Shown one piece after another: positions 1 through 9,236 of a stretch of DNA of 64,000 nucleotides. Source of the stretch: Candidatus Woesearchaeota archaeon (GTDB lineage Archaea; Nanobdellota; Nanobdellia; Woesearchaeales; JABIAG01). Below the pieces are notes generated by a model, which was not told the DNA's origin, made no database searches, and saw only the letters and a program-made list of their open reading frames with translations. The stretch lies in contig JABIAG010000001.1 of NCBI GenBank assembly GCA_018653365.1, positions 514,951 through 578,950 on the forward strand, read 5' to 3'. Position 1 is the first letter of the stretch, and each line of letters starts with the position of its first letter. Both the position numbers and the translations under genes were made by a program.

Positions 1-47
1 TTGGAAGAACTTAACCTAGAAAAGGATGTTAAGAAAGGAAAGAAAAA

Positions 48-299
48 ATGAGCAAAAAAACAATTGAAATAAAAGCTGGAGTGACTGAAAAAGGAGTTTT
101 GGAAAGGGTAACTATTGATCTAGATGGAGTAAGGTTACAAGTCGCAGCAGCGGCAGTACTTGGGTTGATATGTAATAAATGTATGAAATTTGATAAAAAA
201 GATGCGCGTAATGCTTTGCATGCGTTTAAGACCCTGAATGGTTTGAGTCCAGATGGCATTGAACTTCATCGAACTCTTAAGCAATTTGCTGAAGATTAA
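48..299 (+). CDS. hypothetical protein, 83 aa
   Basis: ORF track; plausible ORF at window edge, upstream gene cut by window start. Confidence 0.6.
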   Translation: MSKKTIEIKAGVTEKGVLERVTIDLDGVRLQVAAAAVLGLICNKCMKFDKKDARNALHAFKTLNGLSPDGIELHRTLKQFAED

Positions 300-394
300 A
301 GTTTTACTAAATTTAATCTTGTAATTGTAGCTCCTCTACTTAATTGATCAGGTCTTCCGGGAGTTGGATGTTCTTTAACTACATATGGCTTCAT
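296..394 (-). CDS. small ORF, 32 aa: MKPYVVKEHPTPGRPDQLSRGATITRLNLVKL
   Basis: Translated by hand from the reverse strand; ATG at 394 lies one base after the TAA of the kinase ORF (398-396); below the length cutoff of the supplied track. Confidence 0.5.
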   Translation of the reverse strand: MKPYVVKEHPTPGRPDQLSRGATITRLNLVKL

Positions 395-395
395 A

Positions 396-968
396 TTAAA
401 AAAGAATCTTTTGTAATTTATCAAGAGTTTTATTCTCTTTATACTTTTTTAGCGAGCGGATTAACTTCTTAGTTCTTTTTACTAACTTTTTACTAACCAT
501 GAATTGAACTAGTTGAGTAACGTTCTTTGGACTATTGGAATAATGACAACGCTCAAAATCAATTAAAACAGGTTGATTATACTTCTTAATAATAACGTTT
601 TTCAGAGGACGATGAAATTCTTCTTTGTTAATGCCTAATTTATCTAAAATATGAGCTTGTTTGAATAACTTTTTCAAAATAGTTTTGATTTTTGTTGTAT
701 TGTTGGTTTTAAGAACCTCTTTGAAAGAGGGTCCTTCCTGAAATTCGTAAACAAAATATGTGTTGGTATTCTTTAGTAATTTAGGTCCGATGTTGTACAT
801 GTTAAGAATTTTCAAGAATATGATTTCGTTCTGTATTCTCTTTTTAGCTTTAGATTTTGGGTTTTTTTTCTTAATAGCTATTGACTTGCCTTTGAGTTTT
901 CCAGTGTAAATATGGCCTCTATTGCCCTTAGCAAAGAACTTAATATTAGTTATGCCTTTAATTTTCAT
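396..968 (-). CDS. small protein-kinase-fold protein (RIO/Bud32-like)
   Basis: G-rich-loop-like GNRGHIYTGKLKGKSIAIKK, hinge YFVYEFQEGPSF, DFG-like VLIDFERC. Confidence 0.7.
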   Translation of the reverse strand: MKIKGITNIKFFAKGNRGHIYTGKLKGKSIAIKKKNPKSKAKKRIQNEIIFLKILNMYNIGPKLLKNTNTYFVYEFQEGPSFKEVLKTNNTTKIKTILKKLFKQAHILDKLGINKEEFHRPLKNVIIKKYNQPVLIDFERCHYSNSPKNVTQLVQFMVSKKLVKRTKKLIRSLKKYKENKTLDKLQKILF

Positions 969-1066
969 GGTGTGTGTAGAGTGTAATGCTATATGAAAGT
1001 ATTGTTGTTACTGCTAAGTGGTGTTAAAACAAAACATTTATATAGTGGTTGGACTATTCTAATGTT

Positions 1067-1567
1067 ATGACATCAAACAAACAAAGAAAAAGACGTGGAA
1101 AGGGACAACGAAAAAGATTTGAAGATTTAGGTCCTAAAAAAGTTAGATTAGCTGGACGTGTAACTCCACAAGTATTTTTAAGTCCTATTCTAAGACATGC
1201 AAGAGCTGGAAACGATTTTACTGGTGCATACGAACAACCTACGTTAACTGCTAGAAAACTGGGAGTTGATGTCGAAGGAATCCCTGGAAGAGAAACAGGA
1301 TTAACAATGCATACCTCTGATTATGTTGCACCAAAAGAGGGATTGACTGTTGGTGGAGAGGCATTTCCATATGAACAAAGTGGAAAAGCACTAACCGTAG
1401 AAGTAGGTCCTGTACAAGATGTACTGCACTTAACTACCGCTAAAGGAACAAGAAATTTTGGTAATTCTGACCGAGCTAGACGTACAGGTCAATTATTTGA
1501 TGATCAAGTAAGAGAGGCAAGAAAGTTGGCATTACAAGAAATGCAATCTGATCCTGCATACGCATAA
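1067..1567 (+). CDS. hypothetical R-rich protein (track start 1049 is TTG; ATG 1067 preferred)
   Basis: ORF; TTTATATA at about 1037-1044 sits about 25-30 nt before ATG 1067. Confidence 0.7.
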   Translation: MTSNKQRKRRGKGQRKRFEDLGPKKVRLAGRVTPQVFLSPILRHARAGNDFTGAYEQPTLTARKLGVDVEGIPGRETGLTMHTSDYVAPKEGLTVGGEAFPYEQSGKALTVEVGPVQDVLHLTTAKGTRNFGNSDRARRTGQLFDDQVREARKLALQEMQSDPAYA

Positions 1568-1600
1568 ATTTTATAAACTTCTTATTATTTTCTTTAATTT

Positions 1601-2614
1601 ATGCCTTATAGAGAAATCGACTTAAATCATTTAAGAGATACATCTAATGAAGAGGTAGTAAGCTTTCTACAAAATGGAGTTGGACAATTAGCAACAGGAT
1701 ATATTGACGGTTACGTTTTAGCAATGGGGCCAACCCCTGATGAATACTTTCAACAAGCACATTTTTCTGAACAACCTACACAAAAAACAGTGGTAAATAA
1801 AGAACTTGCACTTGCAGCAATAGAATGCATGGGAAATGAAACAGGAGCAGTTTATAGTCTTGGTAAATCATTAAATCATCGGGGAACAGCAATAATCTTT
1901 GAGGGTCAACGCAGACAAGCATATGCTAATTTTAGAAAAGTTCGCACACTAGAGGGAAGAGAGGTTGGACACTTAATGTTCATACAAGCAGAAGAATTTT
2001 ACTTACCTAATGGAACACTAGATGAACTAGCACTTTACGATCCAATACCAATACTGCCAGAAATTGATCTTGAAGACATGAATCCTGAAACAGATGCTGA
2101 AAGATTACTACATCAAGAACTAAGAAGACTTGTGGATGGAAGAAGCGGACAATATAGTTTGATACATTTTGGAGATGCAGCCATACAAGCAAATTATTCA
2201 GAAACGATTCTAGCAGATTTTTTAACCTCACAACAATCAAGAAGAACAGCATTAGCAGAAACAACAATAAATCTCATGGCAAACTTTTTGGGTGCAGTGT
2301 ATGAACCTACTTTGGAATTCGATACTGCGGTTAAATTAACAGAAGGAGAAGAAAGTTGCGAAATACTCGCAAGATTGGGGGATTTATCACACGCAAACAT
2401 GCAACAATCAGGAATGATACTAAGAAGAGTGGGTTGGAGTAAACCAACCCCTGCAGAAGTAGAGGAAAGACGAGTGGCAGAAGAGGCAGAAGGCTGGCAA
2501 ACTTATAAAAAAAGTGGTTTAGATGCACTTCCTTTAACTGAACCCGACATACGCCTGCCTGGTGAAGAAGAACCAGTACCCTCAATTCCTTTCCCTGATG
2601 AGGAGGACTTTTAG
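1601..2614 (+). CDS. hypothetical protein, 337 aa, R-rich
   Basis: Long ORF; TTTATAAA about 25 nt upstream of ATG. Confidence 0.8.
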   Translation: MPYREIDLNHLRDTSNEEVVSFLQNGVGQLATGYIDGYVLAMGPTPDEYFQQAHFSEQPTQKTVVNKELALAAIECMGNETGAVYSLGKSLNHRGTAIIFEGQRRQAYANFRKVRTLEGREVGHLMFIQAEEFYLPNGTLDELALYDPIPILPEIDLEDMNPETDAERLLHQELRRLVDGRSGQYSLIHFGDAAIQANYSETILADFLTSQQSRRTALAETTINLMANFLGAVYEPTLEFDTAVKLTEGEESCEILARLGDLSHANMQQSGMILRRVGWSKPTPAEVEERRVAEEAEGWQTYKKSGLDALPLTEPDIRLPGEEEPVPSIPFPDEEDF

Positions 2615-2615
2615 A

Positions 2616-3020
2616 ATGTTAGATAGTTTAATGAGAAGTGCATTTAGAGCAAATGATTCAAGAACACTATTACCCACGGTAAAACCTTTAATGGAAGCAC
2701 TAGAACAAAGAGGATTTGATATGGCAAGTGAAGTGGATGATGATGGAAGCTTTTTTGTACACTATGGTATAAGAAGAGTTCCAACTTCAGTTTCAATTGG
2801 CGTGGACTTAATGGGAGAAGAAGGCGAATATATAATGGATTTTAACATACCTTTAAACCATGACGGAGAAACAATCTCACTTGCACCTGAAGAAAGAATG
2901 GAAGTTCCAGACTATCATCGAACATTCAGAGAAGAAGTAATGCCTCAAGTATTACAAGCACTAGACTACCATTTACAACATACTGGCGTGTCAGAATACT
3001 ATCCTAAAGAAACAGAATAA
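2616..3020 (+). CDS. hypothetical protein (start revised from 2562)
   Basis: ATG 2616 preceded by GAGGAGG Shine-Dalgarno; starts just after stop of preceding ORF. Confidence 0.7.
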   Translation: MLDSLMRSAFRANDSRTLLPTVKPLMEALEQRGFDMASEVDDDGSFFVHYGIRRVPTSVSIGVDLMGEEGEYIMDFNIPLNHDGETISLAPEERMEVPDYHRTFREEVMPQVLQALDYHLQHTGVSEYYPKETE

Positions 3021-3511
3021 AGAATTATATCTTCAAAACTAATGTGAACTTTGTCTACTTCTTCAAATTTCCAATTATTCTTAGTTAAGAATTCATCTAT
3101 TTTATCTTGTTTAGTAAATGATGAGAATACTAATAATATTTTTCCGTCTGCTTTAAGAAATTCTTTGGCTTGAGAAAAAAACCTAAAAATAGTTTCATGA
3201 CCTTCCTTGCCACCATATAATGCAGGATCTTCAATGCCTTCATCATTAGGCAAATAAGGTGCGTTAAATAGAATTAGATCAAACTTTATTTTAGGAATGT
3301 TACTAAACAAATCAGACTCAATAAACTTGACTCCTTCAACACGTTTAGCATCTGGATTAATATCTGCAGCATAAACCGTTTTAGCATACTTTAAGGCTTC
3401 TTTAGCTAAAATACCTGAACCCGTACCCATATCTAAAACAATGCCTCTAGCAAAATCTTTAATATGTTTTTTAATCAGTTCAGAATCTTCTGCTGGTTCG
3501 TAAACATCCAT
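2999..3511 (-). CDS. HemK/Mtq2-like N5-glutamine methyltransferase
   Basis: VYEPAEDSELI, VLDMGTGSGIL, LILFNAPYLPND (NPPY-type motif as NAPY). Confidence 0.85.
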   Translation of the reverse strand: MDVYEPAEDSELIKKHIKDFARGIVLDMGTGSGILAKEALKYAKTVYAADINPDAKRVEGVKFIESDLFSNIPKIKFDLILFNAPYLPNDEGIEDPALYGGKEGHETIFRFFSQAKEFLKADGKILLVFSSFTKQDKIDEFLTKNNWKFEEVDKVHISFEDIILYSVSLG

Positions 3512-3541
3512 AACAATTGTGTTAAATAGAACTTTATAAAT

Positions 3542-4000
3542 TTACTCGTCTAGTGCCTGAAAATATTCTTTAACACGATCTTTAATACTAGTCAAATAAT
3601 ATTTTTCAATTTTTTCAGTAAAAATATCTTTCAAAGAAGCATTCTCATTAATACGATAATTATTAGCAACCTTTTCAACTAAAAACATATCTCTTAAACG
3701 TAATAATTGTCTTCTTACATTAGAAGAGGCAATACCTAACATTGGAAGCTTTCTTCGCTTCCTATTCTTAGTAACTTCATAACGAATCTCTTCAGAATTA
3801 AGCATTTTTTTCTGCTTTTGCATAGCAACTAAAACATGAAGAATATCAACAACAACATCTCTTGAGTCACCAGGTTGTAACAATCCAGTAGAAAGACACA
3901 ATTTTCTTACTAATTCTCTTTGATCTAGTTTGCCTGGCTTTTCATATTTTCTTAAAGTAATTTCAGCTAAAGGAGTATCTCGACTTATAGTAGTTGCCAT
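3542..4000 (-). CDS. predicted winged-helix DNA-binding protein
   Basis: HTH-like LNSEEIRYEV..SSNVRRQLLRLRDMFLVEKVANNYRI. Confidence 0.6.
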   Translation of the reverse strand: MATTISRDTPLAEITLRKYEKPGKLDQRELVRKLCLSTGLLQPGDSRDVVVDILHVLVAMQKQKKMLNSEEIRYEVTKNRKRRKLPMLGIASSNVRRQLLRLRDMFLVEKVANNYRINENASLKDIFTEKIEKYYLTSIKDRVKEYFQALDE

Positions 4001-4029
4001 TGATTAAATAGTTTAAGAAATACTATATA

Positions 4030-4052
4030 AACTTTGTTATTTAACAAAAGTT
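4030..4052. promoter_or_regulatory. near-palindrome upstream of the wHTH gene
   Basis: AACTTTGTTA TT TAACAAAAGTT adjacent to TATATAA on the minus strand. Confidence 0.4.
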
Positions 4053-4084
4053 ATGCGTAGAATTAAATTTAAAATAAAAAAAAT

Positions 4085-5476
4085 TTATTTTTTCTTCTTT
4101 TTAGCAGCAGCTTTTCGTTCAGCAAGCTTCTTCTCTTTAGCATCAATTGAGGCCTTACGCTTTTTCCAATCGTCCTCATAAAGTGCTGAAACTTCTTTAG
4201 CATACTTATCAACTTCTTTCATGACCTTCTCATCTTTTAAGATGTCATCTGCACCCTTGTGGGTTGCATGAAGTTTATGCTTTTTATGAAGATCTCTACT
4301 AACCTCAGGGTTATCAATCCACTGACAGGGCAAGTACTGATTATCATTATAAGGCTGTCTAGATCTCAAATCCTTAAAGTAAGGTGAGTTAAAACATTCT
4401 TTTAATGATTTATCCTTAATGTTCCCGTCAGAGAAGTGAGTAAAAATACAAGGTTCTACCCAACCTTCTGAAGTAATATGTGCGTAATGCTTACCTGCGA
4501 TACATCCTCCAACAAAAGGAGCGTCATTCCAGAAATCAATAATGAAAATTTCTTTAGTTCTTCTGATTTCATCTCCACGTTTAAGCATGTGTTTTCGTTG
4601 TGCAGGAGTTGGCATTAAACTCAAATCAGGCTTTGCATGAACTGGCATGTAAAGGAAGTACCAAACCATTAAAGCACCCTTAGCAATAAGGAAGTCAATA
4701 AATTCATTACTGAAAATTAATTCTTCGTTTTTGTTAGTAACACAGGTAGAACATCCAAAAGGAAGCCCGTATTTGTTTAACAAATCCATTGCTTTCATAA
4801 TTTTAGCATAAGTTCCTTTGCCTCTACGTTCATCAGTTTCTTTTTCCCAACCCTCAATACTGATTTGTAACATAACATTACCTAATTTCTTAAGTTTTTT
4901 ACAAACCTCTTCAGTAATTAAGGTGCTGTTGGTAAATACTTGAAAGTAAAGATCATTATGTTTCTTAAACAGTTTAAAAAGGTCTTTTCTAACAAATGGT
5001 TCTCCTCCAAGAATAGTGTAAAAACCAATACCTAGGTCTCGTCCTTCATTCATTAACTTATCAAGAACTTCAAAAGGAAGATCATCAGCTTTATTGTACT
5101 CATTAGCATAACAACCAACACAACGAAGATTACATCTCATAGAGGGAGAGATTAGTAAAGTAGCAGGAACGCCTTCACCTTTTTCAAAAGCAGCCTCTCT
5201 AACCTTAACATTTTCTAATAATCCTCGAACAATAAGATTTTCCATGAATTTCTTAATGCTCTTTTTACTTCTTTGTGTGGTAAGTTTTTTAATAAAATTA
5301 ACCATTGGATGATTAGCTTCAAGAGCTTTAATAATAAAATCAATTCTGGCTTGATCCTCAATTCGAGAAACTCTTTTTAAACCACCAATCATTTTAACTA
5401 AACTTTTTTTGCCGGCTTTTCTAGATGCTGAATATATTGCTTGTGTTAATATTTTTCTTTTTAGTTTTTTAAGCAT
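4085..5476 (-). CDS. radical SAM protein with SPASM-like C-terminus
   Basis: SPSMRCNLRCVGCYA (CxxxCxxC), GGEPF, C-terminal Cys-rich CIAGKHYAHITSEGWVEPC. Confidence 0.9.
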   Translation of the reverse strand: MLKKLKRKILTQAIYSASRKAGKKSLVKMIGGLKRVSRIEDQARIDFIIKALEANHPMVNFIKKLTTQRSKKSIKKFMENLIVRGLLENVKVREAAFEKGEGVPATLLISPSMRCNLRCVGCYANEYNKADDLPFEVLDKLMNEGRDLGIGFYTILGGEPFVRKDLFKLFKKHNDLYFQVFTNSTLITEEVCKKLKKLGNVMLQISIEGWEKETDERRGKGTYAKIMKAMDLLNKYGLPFGCSTCVTNKNEELIFSNEFIDFLIAKGALMVWYFLYMPVHAKPDLSLMPTPAQRKHMLKRGDEIRRTKEIFIIDFWNDAPFVGGCIAGKHYAHITSEGWVEPCIFTHFSDGNIKDKSLKECFNSPYFKDLRSRQPYNDNQYLPCQWIDNPEVSRDLHKKHKLHATHKGADDILKDEKVMKEVDKYAKEVSALYEDDWKKRKASIDAKEKKLAERKAAAKKKKK

Positions 5477-5485
5477 TTTTAGTCC

Positions 5486-8400
5486 TCATTTTTGATCGAA
5501 GTAAATGGTAAACTTCTGATTTTTTATGTTTATTTCTCCAATTTTGTTCATTTCAGATTCAACATTGGAGATCGTAATACCCGAAACACCGCATTTATCT
5601 TTGATGTGTTCAGAGTATAATTCAATATCTTTAAACTCGGTTTGAATGTGGAGCTTTATTAAGTTTTTCCTTTCCAAACCGTTATCTTTTCTTAGTTGTT
5701 GTACATGACGCATAAGCTCACGAGCAAATCCCTCAGTTTCGAGATCTTTATTTCTTTCAGTATTAAGAAAAACTGTTCCTTTAGAAAATTCAGAAACCTT
5801 AAAATTATCAGGTACTTTCTTCTCAAAAACTAGTTCTTCTTGAGTTAATTCAAATTCTTGATCGTCAATTTTCGTAATAAATTTTCCCTCTTTCTTCAAA
5901 CAATCCTGAACATCATTACCATTTAGTTCTGCAAGTTTAGCAATAACTTTAGGAAGATCTTTACCGAATTTTCTACCTGCAGTTTTATAATTGATTTTAA
6001 CATCATAATCAACCTCAATTTCCTTGTTAAGATTGATCTCTTTAACATTGATTTGTTTCTTTAAAACTTCATCCAACTCATCCAACCCATTTTTTACAAA
6101 AGGATCTTCTGAATGAATTATGATCTCTTTAACAGGCCACCTAAGAGAAACCTGGGCTTTTTCTCGAGCAGCTAAAGAGGATTGAATAATTCCTTGCGCA
6201 CAACTCATATGATTCTCAAGATCTGAATTAATAAGGCTTTTATTAGATTTAGGCCAAGAAAACAAATGAATACTTGCTTCTTCTGTGCCAAAAACAGGTT
6301 TTAGTTCCTGATACATTTCCTCTGCCACAAATGGCGTTATTGTTGAAAGCATTTTTAGTATGTCAAGTAAACAGGTTTTAATAGTTTCTGATATCAATAA
6401 TTTATCAGCATCACTGCCAAGCGCAGCTTTTTCACGAATCATCTGAATGTAAGTTCTAGACAATTCAAGGAAAAGATCCTCAATATCTCCAATTGTTTCA
6501 TCCAATCTGTATTGATTAAATTTCTCTTCAACACTCTTAATTGTCGAGTTAAGTTTAGAGAGTATATACTTTTCCTCTATCCCCTTTTCAGCTCGTTCTC
6601 CCTTTTTTAATTGTATGTTTAAGTCTAAAAGATAATTTTTAACATTCCATAGAACATTAAGGTTTCTTTGTTTAAGTTTAACAGTATCCCAATTAAAGTT
6701 AATATTCTTGCCTGCAGCAGTCTGACACATGTAATACCTAAGAATGTCAGCACCATACTGATCTACAACCTCATAAGGAGAAATAATATTTCCAAGAGAC
6801 TTAGACATTTTAGTACCCTGATAATCTAAAATCATACCATGACAATAAACATTATTGTACGCTGATTTGTTAAAAACAATAGCAGAACCCATTTGTAACA
6901 TAGTAAACCACAATCTTGTCTGTTCTGTTGCTTCAAGAACAAGATCTGCAGGAAATAAACTCTTTAATAGATCTTCACGTTGAGGGTATTCTAAACAATT
7001 CCAAGAAGTTGTTCCAGAATCAAGCCAGACATCCAATACATCAGGAACACGAGCCATTTCTTTCCCACATTTACACTTAATCTTAACTTCATCAATCCAT
7101 GGTTTGTGTAAATCAGCAGGTAGTTCACCAATTGCTTTCTCCTCTAATTCCCTAGAAGAACCAATTACCTCAATACTTCCACACTCACACTCCCAAATAG
7201 GAACAGGACAACCCCAAAAACGTTGTCTTGTGATACTATTATCTTTAAGATTCTCAATCCACAATTTAAAACTATTATTGGATTCTTCAGGAACCCAATT
7301 AACATCATTGTTAAACTTAAGAATTTGTTCACACAAATCTTTAGTTTTCATAAACCATTGCTCTGTAGTTCTAAAAATAACAGGTTTGTGACATCTCCAA
7401 CAGTGAGGATACTCATGCTCTACTTTAGTAACAGCAAGCAAAAAACCTTTTTCTTTAAAGATGCCAATAAGTTTCTTATCATCTTGTTTAGCAACAATTC
7501 CGGTGTAAGGACCCATATCTTCATATTCGCCCTGTTCATTTAATTTATTGAATGGTTTGATGTTATTTTCCATACCCACATCATAATCCTCAGGACCACA
7601 CCCCGTCCCCATATGAACTAAACCACTACCTGACAGGGTATCTACATAATCTTTACTTAACACAATAGAGTGCATATTATCTGTTTTAACTTCATCAAAC
7701 GGAATTTCATCTCTAAGAGGATGAATGTAATGTTTACCCTCTAATTCAGTACCTTTAAATTCTTCAACAACCTCAAATTGTTTATCTAAAACAGTATTAA
7801 GAAAAGGTCCTGCTAAAGACTTAGCAATAATCCAAAACTCATCTTCAACCTTAACTTTAACATAATCTACATCCGGATTAACCATTATTCCCATGTTAAA
7901 CGGAATAGTCCAGGGAGTTGTAGTCCAAATTATGACATATTCATTCTCAGTATTTTCTAATTTAAATTTCAAAAAGATAGAATCATCAGAAACGTTTTCA
8001 TACTCTAATTCATGCTTAGCTAATGCAGTTTCACAACTTCTACACCAGGTCATAACCTTTTTACCCTTATACAGTCTATCCTGCTCAAAAGCTTTCTTAA
8101 TCAACAACCATTCACCTGAAATAAATTCATTCTTAATTGGCCAGTACGCGTGTTCATAATCCATCCAAATGCCCAGCCTTAAAAGATCTGCATCCATTTG
8201 TTTAGCATTAGTTTCAGAAAAGTTTCTACATTCTTTAATGAACTTGTCTAATCCGAATGCAACAATATCTTCTTTTGTTTTAAGTTCGAACTTGGCTTGA
8301 ACCTTGTTTTCAGTAGGAAGACCATGCATGTCATAACCGGCTCGATCCCAAACATCAAAACCTTTCAAACGTTTAAATCTCAAAATCATATCTTTCATAG

Positions 8401-8566
8401 AATTGTTCCAGGCATGACCAATATGTAATCTTCCTGAAGTATAGGGAGGGCCTTGAAGAAAATAAAATTTTTCACCACCCTTATTTTTAGCATTAACCTT
8501 ATTATGAATATCTTTATCTTTCCAGAGTTTCAAAATCTTTTCTTCAACTTCTTTAAAGTTATACAT
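5486..8566 (-). CDS. ileS: isoleucyl-tRNA synthetase
   Basis: HIGHAWN, GYDMHGLPTE, KMSKSLGN, full-length 1026 aa. Confidence 0.97.
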   Translation of the reverse strand: MYNFKEVEEKILKLWKDKDIHNKVNAKNKGGEKFYFLQGPPYTSGRLHIGHAWNNSMKDMILRFKRLKGFDVWDRAGYDMHGLPTENKVQAKFELKTKEDIVAFGLDKFIKECRNFSETNAKQMDADLLRLGIWMDYEHAYWPIKNEFISGEWLLIKKAFEQDRLYKGKKVMTWCRSCETALAKHELEYENVSDDSIFLKFKLENTENEYVIIWTTTPWTIPFNMGIMVNPDVDYVKVKVEDEFWIIAKSLAGPFLNTVLDKQFEVVEEFKGTELEGKHYIHPLRDEIPFDEVKTDNMHSIVLSKDYVDTLSGSGLVHMGTGCGPEDYDVGMENNIKPFNKLNEQGEYEDMGPYTGIVAKQDDKKLIGIFKEKGFLLAVTKVEHEYPHCWRCHKPVIFRTTEQWFMKTKDLCEQILKFNNDVNWVPEESNNSFKLWIENLKDNSITRQRFWGCPVPIWECECGSIEVIGSSRELEEKAIGELPADLHKPWIDEVKIKCKCGKEMARVPDVLDVWLDSGTTSWNCLEYPQREDLLKSLFPADLVLEATEQTRLWFTMLQMGSAIVFNKSAYNNVYCHGMILDYQGTKMSKSLGNIISPYEVVDQYGADILRYYMCQTAAGKNINFNWDTVKLKQRNLNVLWNVKNYLLDLNIQLKKGERAEKGIEEKYILSKLNSTIKSVEEKFNQYRLDETIGDIEDLFLELSRTYIQMIREKAALGSDADKLLISETIKTCLLDILKMLSTITPFVAEEMYQELKPVFGTEEASIHLFSWPKSNKSLINSDLENHMSCAQGIIQSSLAAREKAQVSLRWPVKEIIIHSEDPFVKNGLDELDEVLKKQINVKEINLNKEIEVDYDVKINYKTAGRKFGKDLPKVIAKLAELNGNDVQDCLKKEGKFITKIDDQEFELTQEELVFEKKVPDNFKVSEFSKGTVFLNTERNKDLETEGFARELMRHVQQLRKDNGLERKNLIKLHIQTEFKDIELYSEHIKDKCGVSGITISNVESEMNKIGEINIKNQKFTIYFDQK

Positions 8567-8604
8567 AAGATTAGAATAAAGGTAATTATTTAAAAAGTTT
8601 TAGT

Positions 8605-9216
8605 TTATTCGTGCATAAACTCTGCTCGTGGTTCAGAATGGAATCCTTGAGTGATTGTTCTTAAATGTTGGGGGTCGGCTTTATTATATCTTTGCCAAAC
8701 ATCCTCATCAACTCTTTCATCCTGGTCCCAATCTGCGCCTTTTTTAATATTTAAATGCTCCGTATAACTTCTACAAAGATCACGTAAAGCAATAAAATTT
8801 GGCTTGGGTCGAACAAAAGGCACTCTATCTGCCATCAGAAGCATGTTTTCATCTGCTAATCTACAAGCATGAAGAAATAGGTTTCGTTGGTTGCAGGGGC
8901 TTTTAGTTATTTCATAATCGCGTCTACGATAAAGTAATTTCATCTGAGCTCTACTACATTCCTTATAAACTCCTAAAGGAACAATCGCCCTTCCGTTTTT
9001 TAATAAACCTTGTTCAAACTTTAAACGGTCTACAAACCGTTCTAAAGCTGGGACCTCTAATGAACGATAGTTCTTCCGGGGATCAAAAATAACCTTCCCC
9101 GATAATTGTTGACGATTTTCTCCTGGAACAACAAATAAAACAGAAGAATCCAAAACAACATACGCGCCAGAATCTAAGAAATCTTTTAGGGTGCGAGTGT
9201 CTGTCTTAGGCGTCAT
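8605..9216 (-). CDS. hypothetical, possibly PIN-like
   Basis: YVVLDSSVLFVV near N-terminus, VPLGVYKEC, late acidic DWDQDERVDED; weak. Confidence 0.55.
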   Translation of the reverse strand: MTPKTDTRTLKDFLDSGAYVVLDSSVLFVVPGENRQQLSGKVIFDPRKNYRSLEVPALERFVDRLKFEQGLLKNGRAIVPLGVYKECSRAQMKLLYRRRDYEITKSPCNQRNLFLHACRLADENMLLMADRVPFVRPKPNFIALRDLCRSYTEHLNIKKGADWDQDERVDEDVWQRYNKADPQHLRTITQGFHSEPRAEFMHE

Positions 9217-9236
9217 TAGAAAGAGATAATCTCTGG

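Noticed and set aside
2007-2585. Antisense ORFs 2007..2267, 2194..2400 and 2331..2585
   Set aside because: Opposite strand of longer credible coding regions; hydrophobic low-complexity translations typical of antisense frames
2999-3511. NAPY in place of NPPY in the HemK-like enzyme as evidence of inactivation
   Set aside because: Single-residue variation in this motif is tolerated in related enzymes; rest of the fold looks intact
6900-8160. Plus-strand ORFs 7104..7391, 7223..7543 and 7893..8159
   Set aside because: Antisense to ileS, which is unambiguous
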